A DNA stretch of 64,000 nt from Lepisosteus oculatus (Eukaryota > Chordata > Actinopteri > Semionotiformes > Lepisosteidae), in contig NC_090698.1 of the NCBI RefSeq assembly GCF_040954835.1, positions 2,230,501 to 2,294,500 of the forward strand, read 5' to 3'. Under the pieces are notes generated by a model. That model was not told the origin of the DNA, ran no database searches, and saw only the letters and a list, made by a program, of their open reading frames with translations. The position numbers and the translations under genes were made by a program. The number at the start of each line of letters is the position of its first letter. The first letter of the stretch is position 1. This document shows positions 43,301-54,089 of the stretch, one piece after another.

Positions 43301-46300
43301 TAATGAGTGGGAAACTCCCGCTGTTTAATAACCCATTTATTCATCTCAAAGCAAGATAAAAATTCATAGTTTACATTTTTGTACTGGCACATTACACTTC
43401 TGTGGTAAAGAGTTCTTCACCTTTCCTGTATTCCAAGTTTCAGTCCTATAGCAAAGGAACATAATGATATTTTTACCTTGCCATTAAAAAAACATTCATC
43501 TGTGCTTTGTCATCGGGGTGACTAATCTATAGAGTGTCTCCTGTTTGTTTAGAAAAATGCTGCCTTGCAAAACCAGACTAATTTTCAGATTGTTCTGCAC
43601 TCGTCTTGCCTGTCTTTGATCAGTGCTTTTTTGTTTTCATTCAGAATCGAGACAATTGCACTCTCTACACTGCCAATGTGAGCGATTATAAGGTATGTAC
43701 AGTAGGAAGTGCTGAGCGATTGGTACAGCTGTAATTCGCTGGCAGAGATGTGGTGCTTTTCACCTGCATGTGATTGCACTGCTGCATGGGGCAGGCCCTG
43801 CACAGGAGAGCACAGGGGAGTCTTGACATGGCAGCACCTCTGCAGAGTAATCTGATCACCACGAGAGTTTTGTCCTTCTGGTGAGTTAGTTTCCTTGCAT
43901 CAGTCTCATTGCACCGACGCTGTTTGTGGTGTCTCGACATGTCGCTGGCCTTGCTCTGTTTGTTTTTATAGCGATGCCTCTCCTGGGCTCTTTATCCAGA
44001 ATCTACTGAATACTCTAAGGGATATTGCGTGTTTCCCTGTGAGTGAATGGAAAAGTAACGAGTATCTCAGAGACGTGGCTCTGCAGATGGGGTAGAATGC
44101 TGGACCAGGCTTTGAACTAATTGCCCCTGTCGTGCATCTGGCTGGAGAGCAGTGCTTGAGAGCACAAACACTGAGAGTACCCACCTCATCTCCCTCCCAT
44201 TGATTCTGTAATATTTCTCCCAGTCTGAGAGTCAAAACCCATGTCATTTTTTCTTGTACTGAGCAGCATGACAGATCAGGGTCCATGCATTCATATTGAA
44301 ATGTTATTCCCAAGTTTGGCGTATCTCTTCTGGCACTTTTGAAGGTGCACAGCACTGCATTGATATACAAGCCCGAATCCAACGTGGTGTACAGGAGCAG
44401 ATACTTGATCTTGTGCATTCCAGAAAAAGGTCTTGGCATCCTCACTGCATAGTAAACACTGTTTCCCTCCTGCATTCTGAACAGATTAACCTCTCCAGGA
44501 GTATTAACCCTTTACAAGGCAGGACCACGTGAGCACTGGGTGTGTGTTGAGTGTACCTGGCTGTGGATGGAGAGCTGTTTGGAGGTTAATGACCACACTG
44601 TTCTGAAGCTGCTTCTGAAGCTATTGTCTGCATCTCCAGACAATAGGAGATGCCTCGCGTTGTACATGGAAGAAGGCTGACAGAGTGACCAAGAAAGATG
44701 TGGCTAACGTGGGTGTTGTACAGTTCCCTGAATCAAACAGATCATGGAAGTCTGACTTGGAATGAAGCATCATGGAGCAGCTTGACATAATGATCACAGT
44801 GCTGGAGTTCTGCTAAAAGTCTGACAAAGTGCTCTTTCCTCCTAACCTGCACACACGTACTGCTGCTCTATGCATCCTGCCTGTTATTCCTCAAAGACTC
44901 TAGCAGAAATGCCACACCACAGCGGGGATTTAAAACTGGACTCTTATTATTATTGGTAGTAGAATTATTATACTGGATTATTATTGTTAGCTGCACTTGG
45001 CACTGATGTGTTGAGTGTCAAAAAGGCCTCAATTTAATGTGCTTTGAACCGGAGCTCAAGCAGGGGATGTGTATTATTGGACTCCAGTTTGCACAATCTG
45101 AACTGTGTTCCTCAAAATCAAGAAACAATGAAAAGCCGCTTCATAATTCCTTGCTTTTCCAATTTCTGAATAAATGGTTATTCATTTCCTCAGTGCAATA
45201 CTCTTAAACCCACTTGAACATGTTTACCAGACAATAAAGGAATTCAGTGCAAGAGTTCAGGACGCTCTGTTCATCTAAATCAAATTAATTCTCTTGTTGG
45301 CTCGGATGGATTTATGTTTTTTTTGAGAAGCAGGATTAAATTCTCAAACTTTGGTTTTTTTGAAGCTGCCCTTATCTGACTCCTCTGGTCGGACTGGGAC
45401 TCCATTCCCCGACAAATTATTGTCCTCCTGGAAACCACTATTTGATTCAATGGGACTTCTTTTCACTTAAATCCGTGGTCTTATTTGTCACTGTTTAAGC
45501 CTGAGCCTGCTCCAGCTACCTCACCCTTTCTCCTGCCAGTGCTAACACGGCAATGTGTCTTGTTTCCTGGGAGCCGACAATGAGCCGGCTCAGCTTTGGG
45601 AGATTGAAGCCCGGAAGCCTGCCTACCAGCGGGTCCAGGAGAGACCCAACGGCACAGGCTTCATCACGGCATCCTGACCGTCTGAGTCCGGGGCTCGGAG
45701 CGCCTGGCCTCGTCATCCTGTTTTTATTCCCTGTCCGTGTTCTGGATCCTGTTCCGGATTTTAACCATGTTTTGTCTCTTCTCGGATGGATCACCTGGTT
45801 TTGGACTTTGGACTGCGCCCCAGATTTCCCCTCTGGGCTCTTTGGACTTGTCTGCCTTGGCCACGCCCCCCCGTCTGTCAACCCCTTCTGATCCTCGTCG
45901 CCTCCTCCCTGTTGTCCTTCTCCACTTACTTCCGGATGATACCGTCTGCATAGGGTCCAGAACTACGCTTGACGGGAGCCTGGACCGCCTCCTGTTACAA
46001 AACCCTTCCAACAGCCACAAGACCAATGACACATATGGAGTAGAGCGTTGGTCGTCTCCAGCGTTGGTGTTGACTAAAACCGGTACTCTGTTACGCTGTA
46101 CTTATTTGATATTGTTCGCAGTTTGATGGTGATGTCTAAGGGAAGGTGCAGAGTTGTGAATATTTCTGCTACTCTGCTGACATCTTGGTGTGTTTTATCC
46201 AGCAGGAATGTCCCAACTCCACACTATCTTGCTTTATTGAGGAGCTCGGGGTCCTGATTCTCGAGTTTGGACACACGAGAACGAACGTCTCTTCGAAGCT

Positions 46301-48906
46301 CCTGAGGCGGTTGCATCGGCTGAATACGAAGGTGTGTGTTTTCCCTCCTCCTCTCCGTCTTCCGGTTCGTCCCCCTCGCCGTGGTTCCGTGGGCAGGCGT
46401 TGGGCCGTTTTCACTTCGCGGCGATTTGTTTTTCGGTGAGAATTTGCAGTTCGCCATCGGTTCCTGCACCTGGATGCATCTCTTCAGCCTGTCCCCAGGA
46501 AGAGGCGGACCTGGCGTTTTGAAGTTCCCGTGAAGCAAGACTGCTATTGGGCCGGTACCCCTCATTAACTGGCTTGTTTTAGAGAGCGGGTCCAATTCTC
46601 GCCGTCGCTTTAAAGCCATTCCCTTTCAACACAGAAGCGCAGCGGGGTCTGTCAGCTATGCTGGTTTGTTCTATATAGTCGACTGGCACAGTAGCCACAG
46701 GCTGACTAAAGAGTGCGCGTTTTCAAGGACATCTTGTCCTTGATGCACTGGCGTTCTGTCACAGTCTGTGTCCATTAAGGAACGAAAGTGTTCGGTATTA
46801 CCTTCAATAAATTTTTTCAAACGTCAGGGCTGGATCTGGACGGAAGCCAGCACTCTGAACTCCGGCAGAAGTTGTGCTTGAGTGTGAGAGAGCGAGATGG
46901 TGTCTAAACTTTTTTTTTGAAATCACTAAAGGTTAGGGATTAGAAGCCGAGTATACCCGAGATGAACTTATAGCATTGACTGTCCTTTCTCTTCTGTTTT
47001 TGTATGTGCGTGCATTGCAGCTTCTCCACACGACCTCGCAAGTTAAAGTAAAAACGATCTAATCCGCATTCCTCATCAGTTCGCACTTATCGCCGGCACA
47101 TTCCCAGCATAATCAGGTTTCTGATATTTACTGAGCATTTCAATGTCCAAGAAAAACATGCCATAAAGTCTGACATTTAGATTTAAAAAAAGAATTCAAA
47201 GTAATCCTAAAATTCCCTGTACACCAATTAGCACAGAACTGGATTTCTGGGATGAAAAGGCTTGAATCTGGGAGGATTTCTGCTTTCCTGCGGTGGGACT
47301 TTTTCTCATCTCTTGCCAGTGAATGTTATCAGCCGCCCACTTTGTAGACCCGTTGCGGTTATATTAACATGACTGCGTTGAGTCAAACAGTTTATAAAAA
47401 CCTGTAAAAGTATACAGTACCTGCTCATTCACACCAGCTTGTAATTCTAGCTGGTATTCACTCCAGTTGTTCTGTTTCTCAACATTTTTATACATTTGTG
47501 GTTGAGTAGAATTCCAGTGATGTTTTGAGCATTTTAGTTCTCATGCTAGAACAATAGACGATCCCTACTATTAATAGAATTGAAAATAGAAATGAAAGGT
47601 GAGTTTCTGGAGTTGCAGGAGACCTACAGTACAGTACCTGGAGAATGGCCAGACTCATTCAGAGCTGTAGTTCCCTTCAAGGGAACAAGTAACAGGTTTA
47701 TTCCATGCTGAAAAGAGAAGAGAGAAAACACAGCGTTCTTCAGGTGTGGGGCTCACTCACTGAACCAGCGTTCCCTTCAAGTACCTTTGAGACCCCAACT
47801 CACAAGGCCCAGAATCACCTGAGTACCTAACAGCAGTGAGCTCTTACCTGCATGTTGTCATTTTAAGATCAAATTAAGACTTCAGATTTAAAACCAATTT
47901 TTATACATGCAGGAATAGAGTTGTTTTTTTTTTTGCGTCACCTCAATGGGAGGAGACATTCTTGGACAGATTTCTGCTGCATGAGTCAAACAATGCCATT
48001 GAGTGTTCAGCTCTTATCTTCTTGTGTAACTTTTTATTCCCATCACTGGTTGTGGCCCCGAGGGGAGAGTTTAAGGTATAGTGTTGCCACAGAAGTCAGG
48101 CCCACAAACTCCAAAGGAAGCAAAGGGAGATCTGCAAGCACCGACAAGCAGCAGATTGTATTCCTTTCCCCTTGACAGAAGATCTCAACTTTTGCCCTGC
48201 TGTTAGTTTTGAAATCTGATTGCTTCTGCACTCCTCTGTAGCTGAGTCACAGGAGAAGCACGCAGCGTCTTTCCTCAGGATTCATGCTAATTATGAGGGA
48301 TCGGGAGGGTTTTTCCCCTCACCGCGGAAGATGAGACTGGTGGGCCCTCGCTAGCGGAGAGCGTGCAGGCAGCAGCGTGATCCCAGTGTCCTGCCCCAGG
48401 AGCTCCGGCTGGGCTCCCTGTGGGAACTTCCCCACTGCTGCCCAGTTCCCGTGTTCAGCCCGTTTCCCTCCCGGGTTCTTGCTGGAGCCAGGCCCACATT
48501 TGAAGCCCCGGGAAGCAGCAGCCATGCCCTTGTAGCTCTCCAGATGTTCCCTCCTCCCTCGAACTGCACTGAGGCATTCTAGATCCCATTAGAAGAGAAA
48601 AGCTCTCTCATCCCTGGGTGCGCAGAGACGCCGCAGCTGCAGCGCAGGGGGCCTGAAATGGGAAAGAAGTGAAAGCTGATGCAGACTTTCCACAGGTGTG
48701 CGGCCGCGAGATGGGAGTCGTGCTTCCAGTTTTGATTTTGTGCCCTTTGGGGGCGGGGGGGTTCTCTTGTCTCTGCTGTGCTCTTTTTTCGCCAGAAGGA
48801 CCAAAAAGCGGACTGCCCACAGTGCGAGGCCCATGAGGAGCAGCCACCCTGGGAGTTCCTCACCGCCCTGCTGTCAGTCCTGCAGTCCATTAACGACAGC
48901 TGTTAG
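40394..48906 (+). CDS. il15l: Interleukin-15-like cytokine (IL-2/IL-15 family), four exons
   Basis: A short-chain four-helix cytokine, expected to be secreted and to act through IL-15R-alpha and the shared beta/gamma-c receptor. Exons are 40394-40543, 43645-43692, 46206-46331 and 48796-48906, all phase 0, giving 144 residues. Exon 1 has a signal peptide (LLRTLCCLVAMTPWAGG) and start of helix A (CSREAVADLQSLQSN). Exon 2 has NCTLYTANVSDY, like IL-15 TLYTESDV. Exon 3 has ECPNSTLSCFIEELGVLILE, like IL-15 SCKVTAMKCFLLELQVISLE, with identical C-x6-C spacing. Exon 4 has DCPQCE and FLTALLSVLQ, like IL-15 GCKECE and FLQSFVHIVQ. Cys33 and Cys55 could add a third disulfide as in fish family members. The receptor-contact Tyr and Glu positions are kept. 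A start at 40406 (Met5) has the stronger context. IL15L is preferred over IL15 because of the neighbours; the split is inference. Confidence 0.85.
40785..41330 (-). mobile_element. 5S rRNA-derived SINE, copy 4 (minus)
   Basis: The tail 'GGACACTCCACTCAAAGAGC' comes first. Body and 5S-like head then run to TGCCAGCTGGGAGCTGCAGG near 41310. It lies in the intron after IL15L coding exon 1. Confidence 0.85.
41795..42470 (-). mobile_element. L2-clade LINE 3' fragment
   Basis: The minus strand is open over the reverse-transcriptase C-terminus: LNKLQYVQNSAARILTRSS, HITPILESLHWLPVKFHVDF, KILMLTYKALHGLAPQYLSE, then LWNSLPKDIRESPSLNSFKS and RLKTLLFRKAF. The 3' tail has AAAGCGCTTTGAGAAGCCAC and TATATAAAATAAAG. 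It is 5'-truncated and moderately young. It lies in the intron after IL15L coding exon 1. Confidence 0.85.
42480..43640. other. Intron sequence of IL15L
   Basis: AT-rich, with no repeat or exon recognised. The candidate frames on either strand lack splice partners. Confidence 0.4.
44621..44646. repeat. 10-bp perfect inverted repeat
   Basis: CTATTGTCTG and CAGACAATAG flank a 6-nt loop. It is intronic, and a function is not evident. Confidence 0.8.
45480..45970 (+). repeat. LTR-like or unclassified fragment
   Basis: The stretch has the 'GTTTTGGACTTTGGACTG', 'GACTTGTCTGCC' and 'CCGTCTGCATAGGGTCC' style seen in fish Gypsy-type LTRs. No partner LTR, primer-binding site or gag/pol sequence is found, so this is at most a solo fragment. 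It lies in the IL15L intron before exon 3. Confidence 0.3.
46332..48795. other. Last intron of IL15L
   Basis: Mostly unique sequence with one copy of repeat C (47692-47745). The right end (from about 48690) is CpG-rich and runs into the last exon. Confidence 0.45.
47692..47745 (+). repeat. Unclassified repeat family C, copy 3 (short)
   Basis: Has AGGTTTATTCCATGCTGAAA and then GCGTTCTTCAGGTGTG. The central GTTTCGGC part is deleted relative to the other copies. Confidence 0.55.
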
Positions 48907-49045
48907 CGCGGCGAGCAGACGCCGCCGGCCGCCACTCCCGAGCTGGTCTCGTTCCCGGCGCCGTCCGCAGCGAGGTACAGGGCGAGACCGGAACCGCGGC
49001 TCGTGTCCAAGGCCGGCCGGGACCGCTGCGTTCCGGCCGTAGATC
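48690..49045. promoter_or_regulatory. CpG-rich island over the IL15L terminal exon
   Basis: CpG density rises sharply from GTGCGGCCGCGAG (about 48699) through the last coding exon to about 49040 (GCGGCGAGCAGACGCCGCCG and similar). This is unusual for a gene's 3' end and may mark a promoter, perhaps antisense. Confidence 0.4.
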
Positions 49046-49436
49046 TTGTTTGCTCTGTTCAAGGTTTGAGTTTTCGACCCCACGCTATGGATGTCTGACT
49101 CCGTTCCTGGAGGGCCTGGTGTCCAGTCCTGTCCATCGTGGGGCTAATTATTTAATCAGCTGCATGATTATAGTTGTTTATAAGCACCGGTGGCTTTAAA
49201 GGCGTGTTTTGAGTCATCTGCTGTGACCTTGGGTAACACCCTGTAGACGTGTAAGAAAACAATGGTTTAGCCAGAAGAGAAACCAGCCGGGTCCTCCAGG
49301 AAGGGATCTGACTCTGCTGCAGTAGACCCTGCAGCTGCAGGGAGCTCTTTCGGAATGAGCAACCTTGGGAGAGGAATGGGACATCGTACAGCACTGCGTG
49401 CATTCAAGCCCATGCAACTGCAGAGCCTTTATTGAA

Positions 49437-49442
49437 AATAAA
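49437..49442 (+). terminator. IL15L poly(A) signal candidate
   Basis: AATAAA about 530 nt after the stop. A second AATAAA is at 49847-49852. Choice between them is open. Confidence 0.45.
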
Positions 49443-50132
49443 GTGCATTCATGGCACACTGCAGTCGATGGCTGATTGGAGAAAATCTGCTGGACAGCGT
49501 TCTAAGCCATTTAAAGTCCTCGCTGCAGTAGTTGTAGGAATAGTAGCTGGACGGATCGACTGCTGAAAAGGCTCTGAAGCTGGGAAACCTGTTCTAGGCC
49601 TGTGAACGTGGGGTTTGAACGAATTCCCTTGCAGACTGAGGCACCCCCGGCTCCCGGCAAACCCTCCTTGTGCTTTTCGAGAGCTGAGGAAAGGGAAAGC
49701 AACACAACCGGTGGATGGGCTGGCAGGCCTGGTCTGTCACCCTGCCCTCTGTCTGTCTGGAAACGGGAGCTTCTGCTGCTGCTAGGATACCTAAATTGCT
49801 TGTTCACAACGGCCAGTCTGGAGACTTTACAAAATTTATAACTTTCAATAAAGCGTATCCTGGAGGCATTTCTGCGGCATTTCAGGAAACAGACAGCACC
49901 CTGGCTTAGTTTCCATGGTTTCCTTGTGGACTCTGGGGAAAATCTTTTTTTCCTTTCCCCAACTGGCCTTTCCTCCCTCTTGGTAACTACACTACCCACA
50001 CACATGGCCCTGGGTTACATTCGTACACCACTGCTGGCCTTTTTTACTGTAGCCCTGGAGGCAGAGGAGGAATGCTCCAGCCTGCCACGTTGCTGAGGCC
50101 AATACCCTGGTTCTGGCATGAGTTGGACAGCA

Positions 50133-50615
50133 GCCAGATCACCCTGTAGCTCCCAGCTGGCAGCCCTACTGGAGCTCAGCAGGAGGGGAGACTCCTGGGA
50201 AAACCGAGGTGTTAGAGGGGCCAGCAGGGGGCGCTCACTCTGCAGTCTGTGTGGGCCCTAATGCCCCAGTGTAGCGAATGGGACACTATACTTAAAAAGG
50301 GCACCATCCTTTCGGATGAGACGTAAAACCGAGGTCCTGATTCTCTGTGCTCATTAAAAATCCCAGAGTGTTTCTCGAAAAGAGCAGGGGTGTAACCCCG
50401 GTGTCCTGGCCAAATTTCCCATTGGCCCTTACCAGTCATGGCCTGCTAATAATCACTCTGCTCTCCTCCCCACTGAGAGCTGGTGTGTGGGGAGAGTACT
50501 GGCGCACTCTGACTGCCGTCGCATCATCCAGGATTCAGGTGGGGCTGCACACTGGTGATGCAGGTGGAGGGGATCCCCATTACCTGTAAAGTGCTTTGAG
50601 TGGAGTATTATAATT
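50133..50615 (+). mobile_element. 5S rRNA-derived SINE, copy 5
   Basis: The head is shortened: GGAGCTCAGCAGGAGGGGAG shows loss of the GAGCCTGGTCAGTACCTG part of the 5S region. Body and tail ('TGCTTTGAGTGGAGTATTAT') are kept. Confidence 0.85.
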
Positions 50616-51295
50616 ATGAGGTCCCTCGCTCGATCAGGGCAGGTCATGAGAGCAAGCATGAGCTGTTCTCAAACTAAGTAAAGCAGTATCTTTTCTTGAT
50701 GCGACTGCAGTAGATCCTGCGCAGCAGCAACCCATGCTGAGTGATGCCGAGATGGGGGCGTTTGTTTGAGCAGTCTGCCTGGGCGGAGTTGTCATGCCCT
50801 CCCTGGGCTCATGAGGGCTTTGGCCAGGAGCTCCAGTTTTATCCCAGGGACGCGGCACTAGTGTCCCATCTGGGGAGATAGTGGTCATGTGCTCAGGCTC
50901 ATCCCGCTGGGAGAGGCTCTGGCTACCTGCAGAGTTCGCTGGGACAAGCATCACATTCCCCGATTCTCCATGTACAGCCCCTGGCTTGACAACACAATGA
51001 TCTGGATGTGTTTATTTCCTCCAGGGCCAGAACCTGACGGAAGGGGCTCCTTCAGCCCAGAATTTGAACTTGGTGCTTGGAATTCACAGATCATACTGGC
51101 AGCCCCTTCGTGTGACATTGTTGAAATCCTGTATCTGTGGAAAAGCAAGACAAGACCCAAACTTACCCCAGAGGAAAGTTTTTCTGAGCGATGACTCACT
51201 GGGCACAGGGCTGCGCTAATGCTAAACATGACAGGGAAATACCTCATAGCAACGAGCCAGCAGATTAATCCCATGTCGGGAAATCAATGTTTTTA

Positions 51296-52068
51296 AATGC
51301 AATAAAATGTTTTAAACATAAAAGCAGTGAGCAAAATGAAGGTTTTTCTTCTTTTTGAATGATTGAACAAATGCCCCCCCCCAAAAAAACAAAAAAGGCA
51401 GTTAATCTGTGAGACGATTTAAAGTTGCTTTTGTGTTGAAAGAATCGTGAAGAAAGCCTTTATTTTCAGGAAGTATTCCAGTTTGCTCCCTTCTCTACAT
51501 ATTTCTTTAATTATACAACTATTTTGATTTCTGTGAAGTTGGCACAAAGCCATTTAAATCAAATCGGGAACGCTACAGGATGTCTGAATGCTCAAACCCA
51601 AAGCGCAAACAATGTACTTTGTTTTTAAATGTAATGAAATGCTTAATACATAAAAACAGGGAGCAAAATAAAGTTTTTTTTTTGAAGAGCTGTAGCCTAA
51701 CTTCATCTGACACTGTGCCCCAGCCAGCACATACACAATATCACACATTTTGTGCCACAAAAGGAGCCTTCTGTCTTTACTGGCTCACCACCAGGGTGGG
51801 CCTCATTCACAGTGGACAGTGACTCAGCAGGACAGCTGATGTTTTATAGAGCCCTGGAACTGCGCGATTTAACAAATGCCCCATTTAAAGTTGCTTTTGT
51901 GTTGAAAGAATCGTGAAGAAAGCCTTTATTTTCAAGAAATATCCCAGTCTGCTCCCTTCTCTAAATATTTCTTTAATTATACAACTATTTTGATTTCTGT
52001 GAAGTTGCACAAAGTCATTCAATTCAAATCAGGGACACTACAGGATGCCTGAATGCTCAAACACAAAG
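51296..52068 (+). repeat. Imperfect tandem duplication
   Basis: 51418-51603 and 51883-52068 (186 bp each) are co-linear and highly similar; both contain AGTTGCTTTTGTGTTGAAAG and 'CTTTAATTATACAACTATTT'. Preceding blocks at about 51296-51350 and 51625-51680 also match. The second unit carries about 140 bp of extra sequence between its two blocks. Confidence 0.85.
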
Positions 52069-52339
52069 GAGATACACTTTTCAAAAACTGCTCAGGCCAG
52101 TATAAGCCGACTGTGTCCATAACCTGGATGCCAATGGGCACAGAGCAGGATAGACCTGCCTTGGGACACTAATACATGGCAGGACACACACAGGACATGC
52201 AGGGGCCAGATCTCCTTACTGGCCAAAATATTAGGAATGAGAGCATCCTGAGTGACTAAACCAGTAAAGTTTCTAACCTGGGTACTGGTTAAGCTTGATG
52301 ATCACGGGTTCGAACCTCGGTCACATCACTAGCTAATGA

Positions 52340-52905
52340 CCGGCAGCCATATCACTCTGCAACTCACAGCTGGCAACCCCCTGAAGCCAAGTAGGTCTGA
52401 GCCTGGTCAGTACCTGGATGGGAGACCTCCTGGGAAAAACTGAGGTTGCTGCTGGAAGAGGTGTTAGTGGGGCCAGCAGGGGCGCTCATCTTGCGGTCCA
52501 TGTGGGTCCTAATGCCCCAGTATAGTGATGGGGACACTATAATGTAAACAGGCGCTGTCCTTCAGATGAGACGTAAAACCGAGGTCCTGACTCTCTGTGG
52601 TCATTAAAAATCCCAGGGCGTTTCTCGAAAAGAGTAGGGTTGTTACCCCCGGCGTCCTGGCCAAATTTACCATTGGCCCTTACCAATCATGGCCTCCTAA
52701 TAATCCCCATCTCTGAACTGGCTTCATCACTCTGCTCTCCTCCCCACTGAGAGCTGGTGTGTGGGGAGCGTTCTGGCGCACTATGGCTGCCGTCGCATCA
52801 TCCAGGTGGGGCTGCACACTGGTGGTGGTGGAGGGGATCCCCATTACCTGTAAAGCACATTGAGTGGTGTCCAAAAGGCACTATATAATTGTTAGCAGTT
52901 GTTAT
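52340..52905 (+). mobile_element. 5S rRNA-derived SINE, copy 6
   Basis: The head 'GAGCCTGGTCAGTACCTGGA' followed by TGGGAGACCTCCTGGG is a near-standard 5S internal-control-region match. The tail has 'CACTATATAATTGTTAGC'. A B-box-like GGGTTCGAACCTCGG at about 52306-52320 sits just upstream. Confidence 0.88.
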
Positions 52906-53764
52906 TATTAGTTAGTCATGCTGACTCTGTTCCCAGCAACGGGGACCCCTGTGGCCTCCTGCATGCTTGCAGGCTGATGTAGCTGCTGTTCAGGGGAGCG
53001 CCTCTCCTCCAGTCAGCGTTTGACTTGCACTCTGGAGCGAGTGATCGTGCTGTGGAGGCCCCAGAGTGTTGTAAACCCTTCAGGTAGTACCCCTGGCAGT
53101 AGTTTCAGGGCTTGTATTCTCTCCAGCTGCAGTGAGTGAAGCTGAAGGTTTTCTGTAGCCCTGGTTCCTGGAGTGGGGTCTCTTCCCCCCACAGCTCTGG
53201 TCCTCTGTTACAGCACTGAGTCGCCTCAAAGGTGTAAAAAGACGAGCAGGTGGGTGTGGTTGGGGTCTGCAGTTCCTCACTGTCCTGTCAGTGCAGTCCT
53301 GCGGCCCAGTCCCCTCCCATTCTGTCAGCAAGAGTGGGACTGGAGTGTGTCCCTAGAGTGGGACTGGAGCGTGTATTCTGCACACTGCTGGATCTCCAGT
53401 TTCTCTGTGGGGCTGAGATCAGGGTTATTCCAGGAAGGTGATGAAAGCCTGATGCAGCACGAAAATAACCTGCCTGCCAGATAAGGAAAGGTTCACTCAA
53501 GGGTCCCAGCAAAACTTCTGCTTTTCTTTTCTTGGCTGAGCACTGAGGAAAGAAATCTGCTCCAGGCTCTTCATGCTTGGCTGGCAGGAGGAGCGACACA
53601 GAAAAAAACTTTGAAAAACAAAGAAAACAAGCACCGGGATCTGGAACAATTGGAGGTGTGTGTGAGTGCTGGTGCTGAGCCAGTGCTCGGGATGTGATTT
53701 TCAGTCCCAAGTGAAGGAAGTACAGAAAGGGGCTGAGACAGAGGGAAACTCTGTTGCAGCAAGT

Positions 53765-54085
53765 GGAGATGATAAGATCACTTTATTGGCCATTGACAAT
53801 TTCTTGCATTAGGAATCTGTCTTTTCACATACCCCAGCCTGCTCTCCATGAGGTGGCACACAGACAGGGAGAGAAGCTGGGGGTCAGAGCGCAGGGTCAG
53901 CCATTTATACGGCACCCCTGGAGCAGCTGGGGTTAAGGACCTTGCTCAGGGGGTCCAAAGGAGTAGGATTCCTCTTTAACCTTAATCCTTAACCCTAATT
54001 CCAGGGGTGCAGGATTTGAACCAGCAATCTTCCAGCCACAGGCGCAGGTCCTTAGCCACAGTGCCACCACTCCGCCCCAAATGGC
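53765..54085 (-). mobile_element. tRNA-derived SINE, nearly full length
   Basis: Read on the minus strand, it has an A-box-like GTGGCTAAGGACCTGCGCC and a B-box-like GGTTCAAATCCTGC. A body with CCTGAGCAAGGTCCTTAACC follows, and the end is CAATAAAGTGATCTTATCAT. Length (about 320 bp) and order fit a complete fish SINE. Confidence 0.7.
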
Positions 54086-54089
54086 GATG

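Noticed and set aside
45010-45090. Possible IL15L exon 3 reading ECQKGLNLMCFEPELK
   Set aside because: Cys spacing is off by one, the acceptor is poor and no donor follows. The exon at 46206-46331 has exact C-x6-C spacing, good splice sites and correct phase.
45553-45891. 112-codon plus-strand frame
   Set aside because: No domain is present. The DNA resembles LTR-type repeat sequence and lies in an IL15L intron.
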